The position numbers were made by a program, and so were the translations under genes. A DNA stretch of 64,000 nucleotides from Paenirhizobium selenitireducens ATCC BAA-1503. GTDB taxonomy: Bacteria; Pseudomonadota; Alphaproteobacteria; Rhizobiales; Rhizobiaceae. The number at the start of each line of letters is the position of its first letter. Position 1 is the stretch's first letter. The notes beneath the pieces were generated by a model. The model made no database searches. It saw only the letters and a list, made by a program, of their open reading frames with translations, and was not told where the DNA came from. Location: NCBI RefSeq assembly GCF_000518785.1, contig NZ_JAEG01000020.1, forward strand, positions 1 through 64,000. The letters run 5' to 3'. Positions 52,707-61,449 of this stretch are shown here, piece by piece.

Positions 52707-53417
52707 ATGCCGACGACCATCACGCTGATTCCGTTTCACGGATCTTCCGCCGGGAAAATTGTTTGGCTTGACCCGGGGGCGGCGGAAGCTGAAGTCCGTC
52801 AACGAGCGAGACCTGCGGAAAAGCCCGAATTCGGACTATCCGGCTGGCAGGTAACCAAGGTAGCGCGCTTTATCGACGAGAACATCGAAAAGCGCATCCG
52901 GGTCTGCGATCTCGGCGGTCTGGTCCGGCTCAGCAGTAGCCGGTTCTCCAAATGTTTCAGGATTTCCGTCGGCCAGTCGCCATACAACTTCATCCTTTCG
53001 CGGCGCATCGACGCTGCAAAGCGGCTGCTTGCCACCACGGACGAGCCGCTCTGCCAGGTTGCGCTGGCCTGCGGCCTCTGCGACCAGTCACATCTGTCCA
53101 ACGTGTTCAAGCGCCTGGTGGGCGTCACACCGCTGACCTGGCGCCGGCGCCAATTGCATATTGCGGTGATCGCGTCTCTCAATCCGGCACGTTCAGGAGT
53201 GGCCAGCACGGAATATGCGACGCCGCGGCGTACAGTCCATCCGGACGTCCCGCAACGGCATGCGGAAATGTCTCCCCTTGGAAAGGTCCTGGCACTTCGG
53301 CCACGAGGGTCCGCCAAAGCGGCGCCACAGGTCTCGCCGCCTGTCGGCCCCATGCAACCGCATCCGCGTTCCACCCAGTCGGCTCCTTGCCCCATACGCC
53401 GTGGAGCCGAGGGGTGA
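52707..53417 (+). CDS. AraC-family regulator with C-terminal extension
   Basis: This 236-residue protein has its AraC DNA-binding domain at about residues 45-150 (SGWQVTKVARFIDENIEKRI, LSSSRFSKCFRISVGQSPYN, ACGLCDQSHLSNVFKRLVGV). It has a short unrelated N-terminus and an unusual ~85-residue tail rich in Pro, Arg and Ala that does not resemble a domain. GAGGA lies 8 bp before ATG 52707. It precedes the IorAB-type genes on the same strand (gap 394 bp) and may regulate them. Confidence 0.85.
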   Translation: MPTTITLIPFHGSSAGKIVWLDPGAAEAEVRQRARPAEKPEFGLSGWQVTKVARFIDENIEKRIRVCDLGGLVRLSSSRFSKCFRISVGQSPYNFILSRRIDAAKRLLATTDEPLCQVALACGLCDQSHLSNVFKRLVGVTPLTWRRRQLHIAVIASLNPARSGVASTEYATPRRTVHPDVPQRHAEMSPLGKVLALRPRGSAKAAPQVSPPVGPMQPHPRSTQSAPCPIRRGAEG

Positions 53418-53811
53418 GGAGCGCCTCGACCCTCGTGATCCTGGCAGCCACTGTCGCCGCAATCTCGGGGTCCGTTCATACTGGAGGTGAGGCCGTCAGG
53501 GGCGACGCGCCGTCGGCCAAATGCAGCGTCCTCCAACCACAGGTATGGCAGAGCAGGACCAATCCGCGACGACAGGGCGTGGACGGGGGCCGTTCGAGCA
53601 AGCTCGCCGGATACGAATACCCGGCAGATCGGAAAGGTCCACGCATAAAGGCGGAACGGCCCGTTGACGGCAGTTTCAAATGGTCACGCGCCATCATCAT
53701 GGGTCACAGCCACGATGCCCGGGATGAAGACCGAACCAAAGCCTTAACCTGCCGGCGCGTGGCAACCCGATCACCCGCCCCCTTTCGCACCACAGCCTGG
53801 AGAAACCGAAT
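53418..53811. other. Intergenic region upstream of the iorAB-type genes
   Basis: These 394 bp presumably hold the promoter of the molybdenum hydroxylase genes. I see no supported gene or clear promoter. Confidence 0.45.
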
Positions 53812-54261
53812 ATGACGAGACTGACCGTCAATGGCGTGACGCACGAGGTCGATGTGCCCGAGGACATGCCGCTCCTGTGGATCCTGAGGGACGTCCTTGC
53901 TCTGACCGGCACCAAATACGGATGCGGCATCGCGCAATGCGGCGCCTGCACCGTTCATCTCAACGGGATGGCCATTCGCGCCTGCCAGACCACGCTCGAC
54001 ATGATCGGCGAGGACGAGATCATCACGATCGAGGGCGTGGCCGGTTCACCCAACGGCGCGAAGGTGCAGGCCGCATGGATCGAGAAGGACGTTCCCCAAT
54101 GCGGCTATTGCCAGTCGGGACAGATCATGTCGGCCACCGCGCTTTTGAACGCATATCCGCAGCCCAGCGACGCCGATATCGATGCGGCGATGGCCGGTAA
54201 CATCTGTCGCTGCGGGACCTATGTCCGCATCCGCGACGCCATTCACGCGGCCGCCAGGTGA
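53812..54261 (+). CDS. 2Fe-2S subunit of aldehyde/isoquinoline-oxidoreductase-type molybdenum hydroxylase
   Basis: This 149-residue protein binds two 2Fe-2S clusters: plant-type C-x4-C-x2-C ([17 protein letters not shown]) and the alpha-helical cluster C-x2-C...CRC ([24 protein letters not shown]). The pattern ending in CGTY is of the IorA type that pairs with a Tat-exported large subunit. It ends 7 bp before that gene. Confidence 0.92.
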   Translation: MTRLTVNGVTHEVDVPEDMPLLWILRDVLALTGTKYGCGIAQCGACTVHLNGMAIRACQTTLDMIGEDEIITIEGVAGSPNGAKVQAAWIEKDVPQCGYCQSGQIMSATALLNAYPQPSDADIDAAMAGNICRCGTYVRIRDAIHAAAR

Positions 54262-54268
54262 GGAGACG

Positions 54269-56419
54269 ATGATGATCAGGAACCTCTCTTCACGCCGCAA
54301 TTTCCTCAAGGGCACGGCATTGGCAACGACCGGGCTCATGCTGGCCGTGCAGGTGCCAAAGACAGCAGGCGCATCCCGGGCCAAGGAGAGCGCGGGCGCC
54401 TTCGCGCCGAATGCCTTCGTCCGGATCGACGATCGCGGGATTACCCTGATCATGCCCCATACCGAATTTGGCCAGGGCATCCACACCTCCAGCGCCATGC
54501 TTGTGGCCGAGGAGCTCGATGTCGACCTCGACCAGATCAGGGTCGAACCGGCTCCGCCGGACATCGACCGATTCATGGACCCCATTCTCTACGACCAGGC
54601 GACCGGCGGCTCGACATCGACTAGGACGGACTGGATGCGCCTGCGCGAAGCCGGAGCCGTCGCAAGGCTCATGCTCGTCACGACCGCCGCGGCGCGGTGG
54701 AAGGTGGATGCTTCGGCCTGCCGCACCGAAAAGGGCATCATCCATCACGACCCGTCCGGCCGCTCAGTAAGCTATGGCGACATTGCCGCCGAGGCGGCGG
54801 AACTGCCGCTTCCGGTCGAGATTCCGCTGAAGCCCGCCGCGCAGTTCAAGATCATCGGTTCACCCGTAAGGCGCCTGGACACACCGGCAAAGGTCGATGG
54901 CTCCGCTCTCTACGGCATCGATGTCCTGGTTCCCGGTATGAAGGTCGCGACATTGGCGAGCGCCCCGGTGAAGGGCGGCAGGATCGCCTCCCTGGACCGG
55001 GCGGCGGCAAAGGCCGTCGAAGGCGTCATCGATATCGTGCAGGCCGGGGATTTCGCCGTGGCCGTGATCGCCGAGCATATGTGGGCGGCGATCAAGGGTA
55101 TCGAGGCGCTCGCCATTCGATGGGACAGCGGAGCCAACGGGCGGGTCTCGGTCGAGACGATCGTCGAGGCAATGGAGCATGCCTCGAATGGCGCGGCGGT
55201 TGTTGTGCGAAAGGAAAAGGACGCGCAAGCCGCCATCGAGGCCGCGCCGATCAAGCTGTCGGCGGTCTACCAGTCGCCGTTCTTGTCGCATTCCGCGCTC
55301 GAACCCCTCAGCTGCATCCTGCATATCCGGGACGACAAGGCGGACGTCTGGGTGGGAACCCAGGCTCCCGTCCGCGCGCAGAAGGCGGTCGCCGACGTGA
55401 CCGGCCTCGCGATCGAGAACGTCACCCTGCATAATCAACTCATGGGCGGCGCCTTCGGCCGCCGCCTCGAGGTCGATTTCATCGAGATCGCCGCCCTGCT
55501 GGTGAAAGACATCCGATATCCGGTGAAGATGGTATGGACCCGCGAGGAGGACATGACCCACGACTATTGCCGGCCTTATTACTATGACCGGGTCGCCGTC
55601 GGGCTCGACAGCGAGGGAAAACTGCTCGGACGCACCCACCGGGTGACCGGCTCTTCCATTTTTGCGCGCTGGGCACCCGCCGGCTTCATCAACGGGGTCG
55701 ATCCCGATGCCGTCGACTGCGCGGAAAGGACGCCCTATGACGAGGACGTCGTGCATGTCGACTTCGCACGAAACGAGCCCGATGGCGTCAACACCAGCTG
55801 GTGGCGGGGCGTCGGCCCCACGCATAATCTCTTCGTCATCGAGAGCTTCATCGACGAAATGGCGCAGGCGACGGGCAAGGCCCCCCTGGACTTTCGCCGT
55901 GGCTTGCTGACCAGGAATCCGCGAGCCCTGGCCGTGCTGGAACTGGCGGCGGCCAAGGCCGGCTGGTCGACCCCGCTCCCGCTCGGCCAGGGCAGAGGTA
56001 TCAGCCTGCAATTCGCCTTCGGCACCTATCTGGCGCATATCGTCGCCGTCGAGGTGACGGCGCGGGGCGATATCAGGCTGCTGCGGTCCGTCATCGCGGT
56101 CGACTGCGGCAGCACGGTCAACCCCGACACGGTGCGGGCACAGATGGAGGGCGGCGCGATCTTCGGCCTCAGCGCGGCGCTGCATAACGAGATCACCCTG
56201 ACGGATGGCGCGGTCGACCAGAGCAATTTCGACAGCTACCGGATGCTGCGCATCGACGAGGCGCCGAAGATCGAGGTCCACCAGATCCGCAACAACGAAC
56301 CGCCCGGCGGCATCGGCGAAACCGCGACGGCATCCGCCGCCGGAGCGCTGGCAAACGCGATCTTTTCCGCCACAGGAAAACGCATACGCACACTGCCCCT
56401 GGCAAAAGCCCTGACCTGA
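54269..56419 (+). CDS. Molybdopterin-binding large subunit, IorB-type aldehyde dehydrogenase/oxidoreductase
   Basis: This 716-residue large subunit has a twin-arginine leader (LSSRRNFLKGTALATTGLML). The Mo-pterin-binding segments are HTEFGQGIHTSSAMLVAEEL, LMGGAFGRRLEVDF and the C-terminal PPGGIGETATASAAGA with the catalytic Glu. It should hydroxylate an aldehyde or N-heterocycle in the periplasm after export with its FeS partner. The usual third gene, a cytochrome c electron acceptor, is not present downstream. GAGGAG precedes tandem ATGs at 54269/54272. Confidence 0.9.
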   Translation: MMIRNLSSRRNFLKGTALATTGLMLAVQVPKTAGASRAKESAGAFAPNAFVRIDDRGITLIMPHTEFGQGIHTSSAMLVAEELDVDLDQIRVEPAPPDIDRFMDPILYDQATGGSTSTRTDWMRLREAGAVARLMLVTTAAARWKVDASACRTEKGIIHHDPSGRSVSYGDIAAEAAELPLPVEIPLKPAAQFKIIGSPVRRLDTPAKVDGSALYGIDVLVPGMKVATLASAPVKGGRIASLDRAAAKAVEGVIDIVQAGDFAVAVIAEHMWAAIKGIEALAIRWDSGANGRVSVETIVEAMEHASNGAAVVVRKEKDAQAAIEAAPIKLSAVYQSPFLSHSALEPLSCILHIRDDKADVWVGTQAPVRAQKAVADVTGLAIENVTLHNQLMGGAFGRRLEVDFIEIAALLVKDIRYPVKMVWTREEDMTHDYCRPYYYDRVAVGLDSEGKLLGRTHRVTGSSIFARWAPAGFINGVDPDAVDCAERTPYDEDVVHVDFARNEPDGVNTSWWRGVGPTHNLFVIESFIDEMAQATGKAPLDFRRGLLTRNPRALAVLELAAAKAGWSTPLPLGQGRGISLQFAFGTYLAHIVAVEVTARGDIRLLRSVIAVDCGSTVNPDTVRAQMEGGAIFGLSAALHNEITLTDGAVDQSNFDSYRMLRIDEAPKIEVHQIRNNEPPGGIGETATASAAGALANAIFSATGKRIRTLPLAKALT

Positions 56420-56777
56420 GCGTCACCCCCAAGACGTGGAGCGAGCCGGCCGGCCTCCAAGCCACTCATGCCGCGCTCGCCTCTCCCTCGCTCCGTTTCA
56501 TTGAAATCGCGGCGCCGACGAAGTGCCCGGCGTCCGGACGCGCGCTAAGCGCGCGGCAGCCGGCCTGTTCGAACGCCAATACCCGCACAACAGGAAGGGC
56601 ATCAGACCTGTCATCCGTGGCTCGCTGCGAGTCTCGGTCAGGGATCAGCCTGCGGATCCCTCAAAGCAGAAAACCTCGCTACGGGCATAGCCCGAAGCGA
56701 GGTTGGAAGGAAACCCCGATCGATCTTGACCCTGGTGCGCAGGCTTCGATGCCGTATCGCGCCGCGGTCGAGAACAG
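56420..56777. other. Convergent intergenic region
   Basis: These 358 bp lie between the large-subunit gene and a small secreted-protein gene on the other strand. They contain the terminator at 56665-56704 and a small GGGATC/GATCCC hairpin near 56641. No gene is seen. Confidence 0.55.
56665..56704 (-). terminator. Rho-independent terminator for the small secreted-protein gene
   Basis: AACCTCGCT-x-CGGGC/ATA/GCCCG-x-AGCGAGGTT forms a 14-bp stem with one mismatch and a 3-nt loop. On the minus strand it is followed by TTTTCTGCTTT, consistent with termination of the gene at 56778-57023. Confidence 0.75.
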
Positions 56778-57023
56778 TCAGTGATTACCAAGCCTGGTGC
56801 GGTTAACCAGCTTCAGGCTGCCGTCAGACTGAACCAAGTAGATTTCACTGTATTCGTTACCGTCATGCATCAGCAGGTGGTGAACCGGCGAACCCACCGG
56901 CGCCTTGGAGAGGCCCGTGGTCGGGCCGGCGCCGTAGGTGATGCTGCCGGGAACCGGCTCGAGGGCAAATGCCGGCACGGCGAGAAGGTTGAGGAATGCG
57001 AGTACTCCGATAATGGCTTTCAT
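56778..57023 (-). CDS. Small secreted protein, unknown function
   Basis: This 81-residue protein has a clear signal peptide (MKAIIGVLAFLNLLAVPAFA). The mature part is short, with a central VHHLLMHDGNEYSEIYLVQS stretch that looks like a single small beta domain. AAGGAG precedes ATG 57023, and a terminator follows, so it is a good single-gene unit. I do not recognise the family. Confidence 0.75.
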   Translation of the reverse strand: MKAIIGVLAFLNLLAVPAFALEPVPGSITYGAGPTTGLSKAPVGSPVHHLLMHDGNEYSEIYLVQSDGSLKLVNRTRLGNH

Positions 57024-57224
57024 GATCTTTCTCCTTGTCAACAGCAGCGGGAACCGTTCCCGATGCTTGAAGACAAGACTGGGCTATTTTGTAATTTGAG
57101 GATTGGAGCATGTTTGCATGATTTGTCTGATCCTCGCATATCCGCTCTGCGCAGCCGCGATCTGCCCCTAACCGGACAGCAGGGCCCGCGCCGGTCAGTA
57201 CCCCGGCCTGCCGTGCGCTCCGCA

Positions 57225-57630
57225 AGGCGCCGGTGGGCTTTCATGAACGTCCTTGTTGCGCCATCGGACAATGGCGGACGCAGACCTTCAATACCGCTCT
57301 GCGATGCAATGGTCTGACTGCCCCGTGGATGGTCAATGCGCCCATGAACAGTTGCAGCTTCGAAGCTGGACCGAGACACAGCTCGTGGCATCACTGTCGT
57401 GATGCCACGTCGTCATTCTCGACAGTGTCCCCTTTCACCAAAGCGAACGGGCCGAACAACTGGTCGGGGGCCGGCGGCGCATGGCCGCTGTTCCTGCCTT
57501 CTTATTCGCCAGACCCGAACCCGATCGAGATGGCTTCTCGAAACTTAAGACACGTCCGCGAAAATCCGAGGCCCGGTGCTTCGAGACAATCACCCCTCCT
57601 TGGACAGCCTTCCGCCCAGTTTTAGCAGGA
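57225..57630 (+). pseudogene. IS630-family transposase remnant
   Basis: Several frames together give an IS630 DDE core: QTFNTALRCNGLTAPWMVNA and APMN, then VVILDSVPFHQSERAEQLVG in a second frame, then FLPSYSPDPNPIEM in a third. At least two frameshifts and the lack of an intact N-terminus show it is dead. I could not identify terminal inverted repeats. It abuts the 3' end of the next aldehyde dehydrogenase gene. Confidence 0.8.
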
Positions 57631-57672
57631 TGGCCCTCCTGCCTCTGTTAGTCGCCGTGCAACCTGCGGCTC

Positions 57673-59130
57673 CTAGCTCGGAAGTAAGATCGCCTTTGTT
57701 TCAAGGAAGGCCCGAAGCCCTTCCGGTCCACCTTCCCGGCCAAGACCCGACATCTTATAGCCCCCGAAGGGGACGGCGGGGGCCATCTCCATACCATTGA
57801 TGCCGACCTGTCCGGTTCGCAACTGTCTTGCGATGTCGTAGGCCCGCTTCGGTTCGCCAAATACGGAACCACTCAGACCAAAGTCTGTGTCGTTGGCGAT
57901 TGCGATCGCTTCCTCGACGGTATCGTATGCTTGAACGGTAACCACAGGGCCAAAGATCTCATCGCGCGCTATCGCCATTCCTTGATGAACGTCACGAAAG
58001 AGCGTCGGTTCGATGTAGTAGCCTTCGTTGGATACGTTGGCTGATCGCCCACCCGTTACAACACGCGCGCCATCCTGCGTGCCCTGCTCAATATAGCCCA
58101 TCACGCGATCGAATTGTCTTCGATTTAATACGGGTCCGATTTGGGTCTTCTCATCCCAGGGGCTTCCCACTTTAAAGGCTGCAATTCTGGCCGCGCAGGC
58201 TTCCACAATCTCGTCCTCGCGTTCTCTTGGCACAAGAATCCTCGACTGCGAAAAGCAGAACTGACCCGAAAAGGGCATTGTGAACTGCTCCAGGGTGGGC
58301 ATCGCCTTTGGCAATTCGACTTCGTTAAGCAGGATGACTGCTGATTTACCGCCCAATTCCAGTGTCAGACGTCCCATGCGCGCAGCCACGACGGAGGCGA
58401 TGGAACGTCCTGTGGTCACGCTTCCTGTAAAGCTCACCTTGGCAACATCTCGCGATGCAACCAGACGCGCACTGGCCTCAGCTTCGCCGTGTACGACGTT
58501 GATGACACCCCGCGGCAGCCCCGCTTCATGGGCGCAGTAGGCAACCATCATCGCATCAAGGGGGCTTTCTGGTGAGGGCTTGATAACGCAGGTGCAGCCC
58601 GCTGCCAGCGCGGCACCGAGTTTGTTCATCAGGATTGGAAGGGCAGCATTCCAGGGAATGATCAACGCTGAGACACCGACTGGCTCCGAAACAATCTTGG
58701 CGAGTCCGCGTGGCGTCTCACGGTCCTTGTCGAATTCGTAAGAGGCCGCAAGATCGGCAAAATATCTCAGACGCGCTACCGCGAGCGGCATCAGTCGCTG
58801 CGCGAGTGAGATCGGGACGCCGACTTGAGCCGTCCACAGAGGGACCAGGACTGGAAGCAATGCAGTCAGCCGATCCGCCAGCCGGTGCATCATTTCGCCT
58901 CTTTGCTTTGGAGATAGTTGCGGCCACGGTCCCTGTTCGAAGGCCTTCTTTGCGGACGCAATCGCACAATCAACGTCAGCTGCGACCGCCAACGGGACAG
59001 AAAATTCTGACCGGCCGGTTGTTGGGCTTATAACCTCCTTAATGGCTGCCGATGAGGCTCGGACCCACGATCCGTCGATATAGAAACCTTCAAATATTTG
59101 TGGTGGCAGCTGAATTCGCCAGTCCTTCAT
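57673..59130 (-). CDS. Aldehyde dehydrogenase (NAD-dependent)
   Basis: This 485-residue protein has an intact ALDH active site: PWNAALP, the cofactor lysine IKPSPES, FTGSVTTG, general base LELGGKS and the nucleophile in FSGQFCFSQSRI. A GGYKMSGLGREGG C-terminal motif is present. It lies 164 bp downstream of an AraC gene on the same strand, which may control it through the repeats at 59216-59243. The substrate is unknown. Confidence 0.93.
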   Translation of the reverse strand: MKDWRIQLPPQIFEGFYIDGSWVRASSAAIKEVISPTTGRSEFSVPLAVAADVDCAIASAKKAFEQGPWPQLSPKQRGEMMHRLADRLTALLPVLVPLWTAQVGVPISLAQRLMPLAVARLRYFADLAASYEFDKDRETPRGLAKIVSEPVGVSALIIPWNAALPILMNKLGAALAAGCTCVIKPSPESPLDAMMVAYCAHEAGLPRGVINVVHGEAEASARLVASRDVAKVSFTGSVTTGRSIASVVAARMGRLTLELGGKSAVILLNEVELPKAMPTLEQFTMPFSGQFCFSQSRILVPREREDEIVEACAARIAAFKVGSPWDEKTQIGPVLNRRQFDRVMGYIEQGTQDGARVVTGGRSANVSNEGYYIEPTLFRDVHQGMAIARDEIFGPVVTVQAYDTVEEAIAIANDTDFGLSGSVFGEPKRAYDIARQLRTGQVGINGMEMAPAVPFGGYKMSGLGREGGPEGLRAFLETKAILLPS

Positions 59131-59215
59131 GATAACAATTCTCTCACAGGTTGAATGGACAGCCCTGAATGGCGTCCCGTCTACCGTAATCGACTAGGTG
59201 GGCGTGCGCTTTCAC

Positions 59216-59243
59216 ATGGTGCGGCTTCTGGCACGATGGTGCG
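59216..59243. promoter_or_regulatory. ATGGTGCG direct repeat, candidate AraC operator
   Basis: Two identical ATGGTGCG octamers lie 20 bp apart (two helical turns), about 86-115 bp upstream of the aldehyde dehydrogenase start and directly after the AraC gene. This spacing suits an AraC-type dimer. Confidence 0.5.
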
Positions 59244-59294
59244 ATTAAATTGCGTGGCGACCGCCTACGGCCGCGATTGCTGGCCGTCGCAAGA

Positions 59295-60167
59295 TCAACT
59301 GCTTCTGCGGTAACGACTTGGGGAGATGCCGTACTTCCTCTGGAATAGGCGCGTCATGTGCGAATGGCTCGAGAAGCCGACTTGACTGGCTATTGATGCG
59401 AGGTCATCTCTCGTTTCGCTCAACGCACGGCGCGCTTTTTCCAATCGCTGGTCACGCAGATATTCGAATGGGGTCTTCCCCAAGGCCGCCTGGAACATCT
59501 TTACAAAATGTGCTCGGCTATATCCGCTTTCATTCGCCAACTCGGCAAGAGTCAGATTTGATTCTTTTTCGCTTTCGATTTTATCAAGCACACGCTGGAG
59601 GGCTTTGGGAGGCAGCGGTGATATCGTATCAGCTCTTCCGCCCTCCGCAGTGGCGACTGCTAAAAATCGACTGATCAATGCTTGTTCGATGGATTCACAA
59701 TAAAGAGCTCCAGTTGCCCCGCCGGTCTGCGCTTCTTGCGTTAGCAAGCTCAACAGATACCCGAGGGGGCGATCGCAGATACCGAGATGGCTATGGAGGC
59801 GGTGCGGCGCGCTGCATCTCGTCTCCTGAAGGACCATCTGTACCGCTGCTGGATCTATGACGCACACTGTCACGTTGTACGGCGTCAGTGCGCGAACGGC
59901 CGGTAGACGTCCAGCAGCTCCAAGCGAAAGAGAGCCCGGCTTTTTTACGACCCTTTGAAACCGCCCAATACGGTACTCACGCTCCACTATGGTTGGTTCC
60001 CCTGCCCAGTGGATGATATGGTGGTAGTCTAGATGCTCTTCCTGTCTCTCAATCGCATCGAGAACGCGGCGCTCGATCCTAACACTGCTGCAAATTCTGG
60101 CGAGCGGTGGACCGACCGATCTAGAACCTCTCAACAGAGTATCTACTGCTGAATCAATTGCTGTCAT
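59295..60167 (-). CDS. AraC-family transcriptional regulator
   Basis: This 290-residue protein has a C-terminal two-HTH domain (NLTLAELANESGYSRAHFVK, DLASIASQVGFSSHSHMTRL, FQRKYGISPSRYRR). The N-terminal ~180 residues (HHIIHWAGEPTIVEREYRIG) resemble the cupin-like sensor of many AraC regulators of aldehyde and aromatic catabolism. It precedes the aldehyde dehydrogenase gene on the same strand and is likely its activator. Confidence 0.9.
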   Translation of the reverse strand: MTAIDSAVDTLLRGSRSVGPPLARICSSVRIERRVLDAIERQEEHLDYHHIIHWAGEPTIVEREYRIGRFQRVVKKPGSLSLGAAGRLPAVRALTPYNVTVCVIDPAAVQMVLQETRCSAPHRLHSHLGICDRPLGYLLSLLTQEAQTGGATGALYCESIEQALISRFLAVATAEGGRADTISPLPPKALQRVLDKIESEKESNLTLAELANESGYSRAHFVKMFQAALGKTPFEYLRDQRLEKARRALSETRDDLASIASQVGFSSHSHMTRLFQRKYGISPSRYRRSS

Positions 60168-60825
60168 TCGGAAGTTCCCGTTCGCCTGTCTAAGCTTTCA
60201 CCGGTTGTACCCTACGTGCCTTGCGCGACCGGCAGCTGGGCCGCAGGCGCCGCCAGGCCAGAGCCATTCCGGCGCTCCCGCCCGCGCGACTGGCACTACT
60301 CCAGCTGTCGGATCCAGCAAAAGCGCCATAAACCAGGACTACCGCTGGCTTTTTCGGCTGCGGCTGTCGTCGCTGTCCATTGCGGTGCAGCGACCGCTGC
60401 GGCACGCAAGCATATAGACACGTTACGCATTGCTTTCCTTCGTTGAAGGCGAGCGAGGACTCGCCTTGTCGCAAGTCCAAGTCGGGAAGTCGCCACACAC
60501 AACAAGCGATCTAATTGCGCACAATTCTTTTACCCAGGCATCTCAAGCCTGGCAACGGCGATTGGACTTCGGGTGGTAAACATTTTCGTGAACGGAAGAT
60601 GACCGTAGCGTGTGCGGCATGCCCGGCTGCCATCGACCTCATATTTCGCCGGCCCATAGAAATTCCCCCACGGGTCTAAGGAAGACCTGCCGTTCATCGT
60701 GCATTTCAACGCGATGAGTTCCCGCAACGCCGGCAGACAGGAATCTGCAAGAGATCGCAGGTTGGCCAGAATAATCTGCAGTCTGAGGCAGGCAATGAAT
60801 CGCGGTGTCCAAAGGGAGAATCGTG
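60168..60825. other. Long region upstream of the second molybdenum hydroxylase operon
   Basis: These 658 bp should include the promoter of the AraC gene and of the plus-strand operon. They hold a fragment of an alpha/beta hydrolase (60270-60430). A minus-strand frame at 60530-60697 has no clear start signal or family. Otherwise nothing is supported. Confidence 0.5.
60270..60430 (-). pseudogene. 5' fragment of an exported alpha/beta hydrolase
   Basis: A leader-like start (MRNVSICLRAAAVAA) is followed, one frame over, by KKPAVVLVYGAFAGSDSW, the typical first strand and oxyanion loop of exported alpha/beta hydrolases. The rest of the enzyme is missing. A decayed gene fragment is the simplest reading. 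Confidence 0.6.
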
Positions 60826-60990
60826 ATGAACGACACAGACCAAACAACGCATACGGTCACCGAAGGATCTTGGGCCGCACATGGCGGTGTCCTGTCCGAT
60901 CGTTGCGACAACTGCCGCATCCTTGGCCGCGTTACCTCGCGCTACGGCGCAAGCGACCCCATTACCCATCAGGAATGTCGCGATGCTTAA
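60826..60990 (+). CDS. Small ORF overlapping the 2Fe-2S subunit start
   Basis: The 54 codons (MNDTDQTTHTVTEGSWAAHG and CDNCRILGRV) follow GGGAGAATCGTG and end 8 bp into the next gene, a coupling arrangement. The CxxC suggests metal or thiol chemistry, but I recognise no family. It could be a leader-like small protein or chance. Confidence 0.4.
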   Translation: MNDTDQTTHTVTEGSWAAHGGVLSDRCDNCRILGRVTSRYGASDPITHQECRDA

Positions 60991-61447
60991 CCGCATAATG
61001 CTCATCGTAAACGGCCAGCCGCACCAACTCGAGCTCGACCCGCGTCAGTCGCTCCTCGACGTCCTTCGGGAGGAACTCGAACTCACCGGGACAAAGAAGG
61101 GCTGCAATCAAGGAGCTTGCGGCGCCTGTACTGTGCTGATGAACGGCAGGCGCGTGCTGTCGTGCCTGACGTTGGCGGTCATGCAGGATGGCGCCGAGGT
61201 CAACACCATCGAAGGGCTGACCAAGGGCGGTAAGCTCCATCCGCTGCAGGCGGCCTTCATCGAGCATGACGGTCTTCAGTGCGGCTACTGCACACCTGGC
61301 CAGATCATGTCGGGCCTCAGCTGCATTGCAGAAGGCCATGCGGGTTCGTCCGAGGAGATCCAGTTCTGGATGAGCGGCAATATTTGCCGCTGCGGCGCCT
61401 ATCCCGGCATCGTTGCGGCGATCGCCCAGACTGCGTGGAGGATCTGA
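60983..61447 (+). CDS. 2Fe-2S subunit of a xanthine dehydrogenase/CO dehydrogenase-type molybdenum hydroxylase
   Basis: This 154-residue protein has complete cluster motifs: C-x4-C-x2-C (GCNQGACGACTVLMNG), a fourth Cys in VLSCLTLAV, then QCGYCTPGQIM and GNICRCGAYPGI. This is the CoxS/XdhA-type electron-transfer subunit. ATG 60983 has AGGAA 8 bp upstream; ATG 60998 is an alternative. The partner subunits encoded next are largely deleted, so the protein is probably orphaned. Confidence 0.92.
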   Translation: MLNRIMLIVNGQPHQLELDPRQSLLDVLREELELTGTKKGCNQGACGACTVLMNGRRVLSCLTLAVMQDGAEVNTIEGLTKGGKLHPLQAAFIEHDGLQCGYCTPGQIMSGLSCIAEGHAGSSEEIQFWMSGNICRCGAYPGIVAAIAQTAWRI

Positions 61448-61449
61448 TC

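Noticed and set aside
60530..60697. 55-codon minus-strand frame with WGNFYGPAKYEVDGSRACRT
   Set aside because: It looks somewhat protein-like but lacks a ribosome site and any recognised family; mentioned only in the intergenic entry.
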